From assembly GCA_041649895.1 (NCBI GenBank), contig JBAZMG010000027.1:1-13044 (forward strand): a stretch of 13,044 nucleotides of DNA. The letters run 5' to 3'. The number at the start of each line of letters is the position of its first letter. The first letter of the stretch is position 1. Of the stretch, positions 12,132-13,044 are shown one piece after another. A program made the translations under genes and the position numbers. Source of the stretch: STD1-204 sp041649895 (GTDB taxonomy: Bacteria > Patescibacteriota > Minisyncoccia > Minisyncoccales > Minisyncoccaceae). Below the pieces are notes generated by a model. That model searched no databases, had not been told where the DNA came from, and was given only the letters and a program-made list of their open reading frames with translations.

Positions 12132-13044
12132 TTAGTTTAGCTTTTCCTCGATATAATTTTTAAGATCTTTGATCTTTATCCTTTCCTGTTCCATTGTGTC
12201 CCGGTCGCGAACGGTAACAGCCTCGTCTTCCAGGGTTTCAAAATCAACAGTGATCGCGAAAGGCGTGCCAATCTCATCCTGCCTTCTGTAGCGCCTACCG
12301 ACTGTGCCGACTTCGTCATATTGGCAATAGAAATAAGGCGCCAGGGTGTTAAAGATCTCTTTTGCCTTTGCCACAATATTTTCTTTGTTTTTCACGAGGG
12401 GCAAGACCGCCACTTTTATCGGCGCCAGCTTCTTATCTATTTTAAGCACGGTTTCCATCTCCTTAACCGATTCCGTCGTTTTGGATCGTCCGCCCTCCAC
12501 TTCTTCATATGCATCGCAAAGGACAGCCAAAAACACGCGATCCACGCCGCACGAAGGCTCGATCACATAGGGCAGATATGTTTCCTTTGTTTCGCCGTCA
12601 AAATACTTAAGATCAGCGCCCGAATACTTTTCGTGCTGTTTCAGGTCAAAATCGGTCCTGCTCGCGATACCTTCTATTTCCGCCCAGCCGATCGGGAATT
12701 TATATTCGATGTCCGCGCAACCTTTCGCGTAATGAGCAAGTTCTTCCCTATCATGATGCCTGATACGGAGGTTTTCTTTTTTTATTTTTAGAACATCGGT
12801 GTACCAGCGCATTCTTTCCGTGAGCCAAAATTCAAACAGATCCGTTTCCGTTCCCGGCTTAACAAAATATTCCATTTCCATCTGTTCAAACTCCCGCATC
12901 CGGAAAATGAAATTACCGGGAGTGATCTCGTTTCGAAACGCCTTGCCGATCTGAGCGATACCGAAAGGAATTTTCACTCTCTGCGTGTCTAAAATATTTT
13001 TGTAGTTAACGAAAATACCTTGCGCGGTTTCCGGCCTCAGATAA
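12132..13044 (-). CDS. glyS: Glycyl-tRNA synthetase, dimeric type (partial, N-terminus off right edge)
   Basis: The C-terminal 303 residues of a class II synthetase of the alpha2 (eukaryote/archaea/Gram-positive) type, not the alpha2beta2 E. coli type. The frame is open to the window edge, where it reads YLRPETAQGIFVNYKN, a hallmark of this enzyme, so the GTG at 12977 is internal and not the start. Motif 2 is FRNEITPGNFIFRMREFEQM, motif 3 is CGVDRVFLAV, and the anticodon-binding domain begins at APIKVAVLPLVKN and ends with EIGTPFAITVDFETLEDEAV. Typical length is near 450-500 residues, so about a third is missing. It is the most upstream visible gene of the minus-strand run, so the promoter is outside the window. 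Confidence 0.96.
   Translation of the reverse strand, partial: YLRPETAQGIFVNYKNILDTQRVKIPFGIAQIGKAFRNEITPGNFIFRMREFEQMEMEYFVKPGTETDLFEFWLTERMRWYTDVLKIKKENLRIRHHDREELAHYAKGCADIEYKFPIGWAEIEGIASRTDFDLKQHEKYSGADLKYFDGETKETYLPYVIEPSCGVDRVFLAVLCDAYEEVEGGRSKTTESVKEMETVLKIDKKLAPIKVAVLPLVKNKENIVAKAKEIFNTLAPYFYCQYDEVGTVGRRYRRQDEIGTPFAITVDFETLEDEAVTVRDRDTMEQERIKIKDLKNYIEEKLN

Noticed and set aside
12975..12977. GTG at 12977 as the glyS start
   Set aside because: The frame continues upstream through the conserved LRPETAQGIFVNYKN, so the codon is an internal Val.

Overview
The window looks like a piece of a small-genome bacterium of the Candidate Phyla Radiation (Patescibacteria, Parcubacteria-like). This is inferred from gene content and style: a methionyl-tRNA synthetase without the C-terminal tRNA-binding domain, an exported bactofilin-like protein, short lysine- and glutamate-rich orphan proteins, tight gene packing and patchy Shine-Dalgarno use. 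TGA is used as a stop (for example at the ends of metG and the ABC transporter), so the TGA-recoded lineages (Absconditabacteria, Gracilibacteria) are excluded. No 16S rRNA is present to confirm placement, and I saw no tRNA, rRNA, CRISPR array or transposase.

Layout. Positions 1-2923 hold three minus-strand genes: an exported bactofilin-like beta-helix protein running off the left edge, a small coiled-coil orphan, and a full-length ABC half-transporter. Positions 2995-4032 hold two plus-strand genes: a strongly promoted soluble orphan of 198 residues and a dithiol glutaredoxin. A bidirectional terminator at 4046-4073 separates these from a minus-strand cyclopropane-fatty-acid synthase. Positions 5336-6386 form a plus-strand mini-operon: membrane-anchored cupredoxin, a tiny membrane protein with two histidines, and a ten-cysteine DUF2769-like protein. 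A second bidirectional terminator ends it. From 6386 to the right edge is one long minus-strand run of six genes with gaps of at most 22 nt or overlaps: glycyl-tRNA synthetase (cut by the edge), a six-TM HAMP-like receptor without an output domain, an M16 zinc peptidase, an AI-2E/PerM family membrane protein, metG, and tatD.

How the parts may work together. The right-hand run mixes translation genes (glyS, metG) with membrane and quality-control functions (M16 peptidase, PerM-like carrier, TatD nuclease), as is common in streamlined genomes. The cupredoxin operon and the nearby glutaredoxin suggest a redox or metal-handling patch; this is inference.

The most unusual signals are: (1) the whole 141-nt gap before the DUF2769-like gene is bracketed by a perfect 13-bp inverted repeat whose right arm contains the likely ribosome binding site, with an 11-bp hairpin inside; (2) tatD carries an in-frame, GC-rich palindromic insertion of about 45 codons between catalytic core and C-terminal helix, reminiscent of Rickettsia palindromic elements, and a second, similarly interleaved palindrome lies in the orphan gene at 3049-3645; (3) the cupredoxin has Glu where the axial Met ligand is expected; (4) the 6TM-HAMP protein lacks any effector domain.
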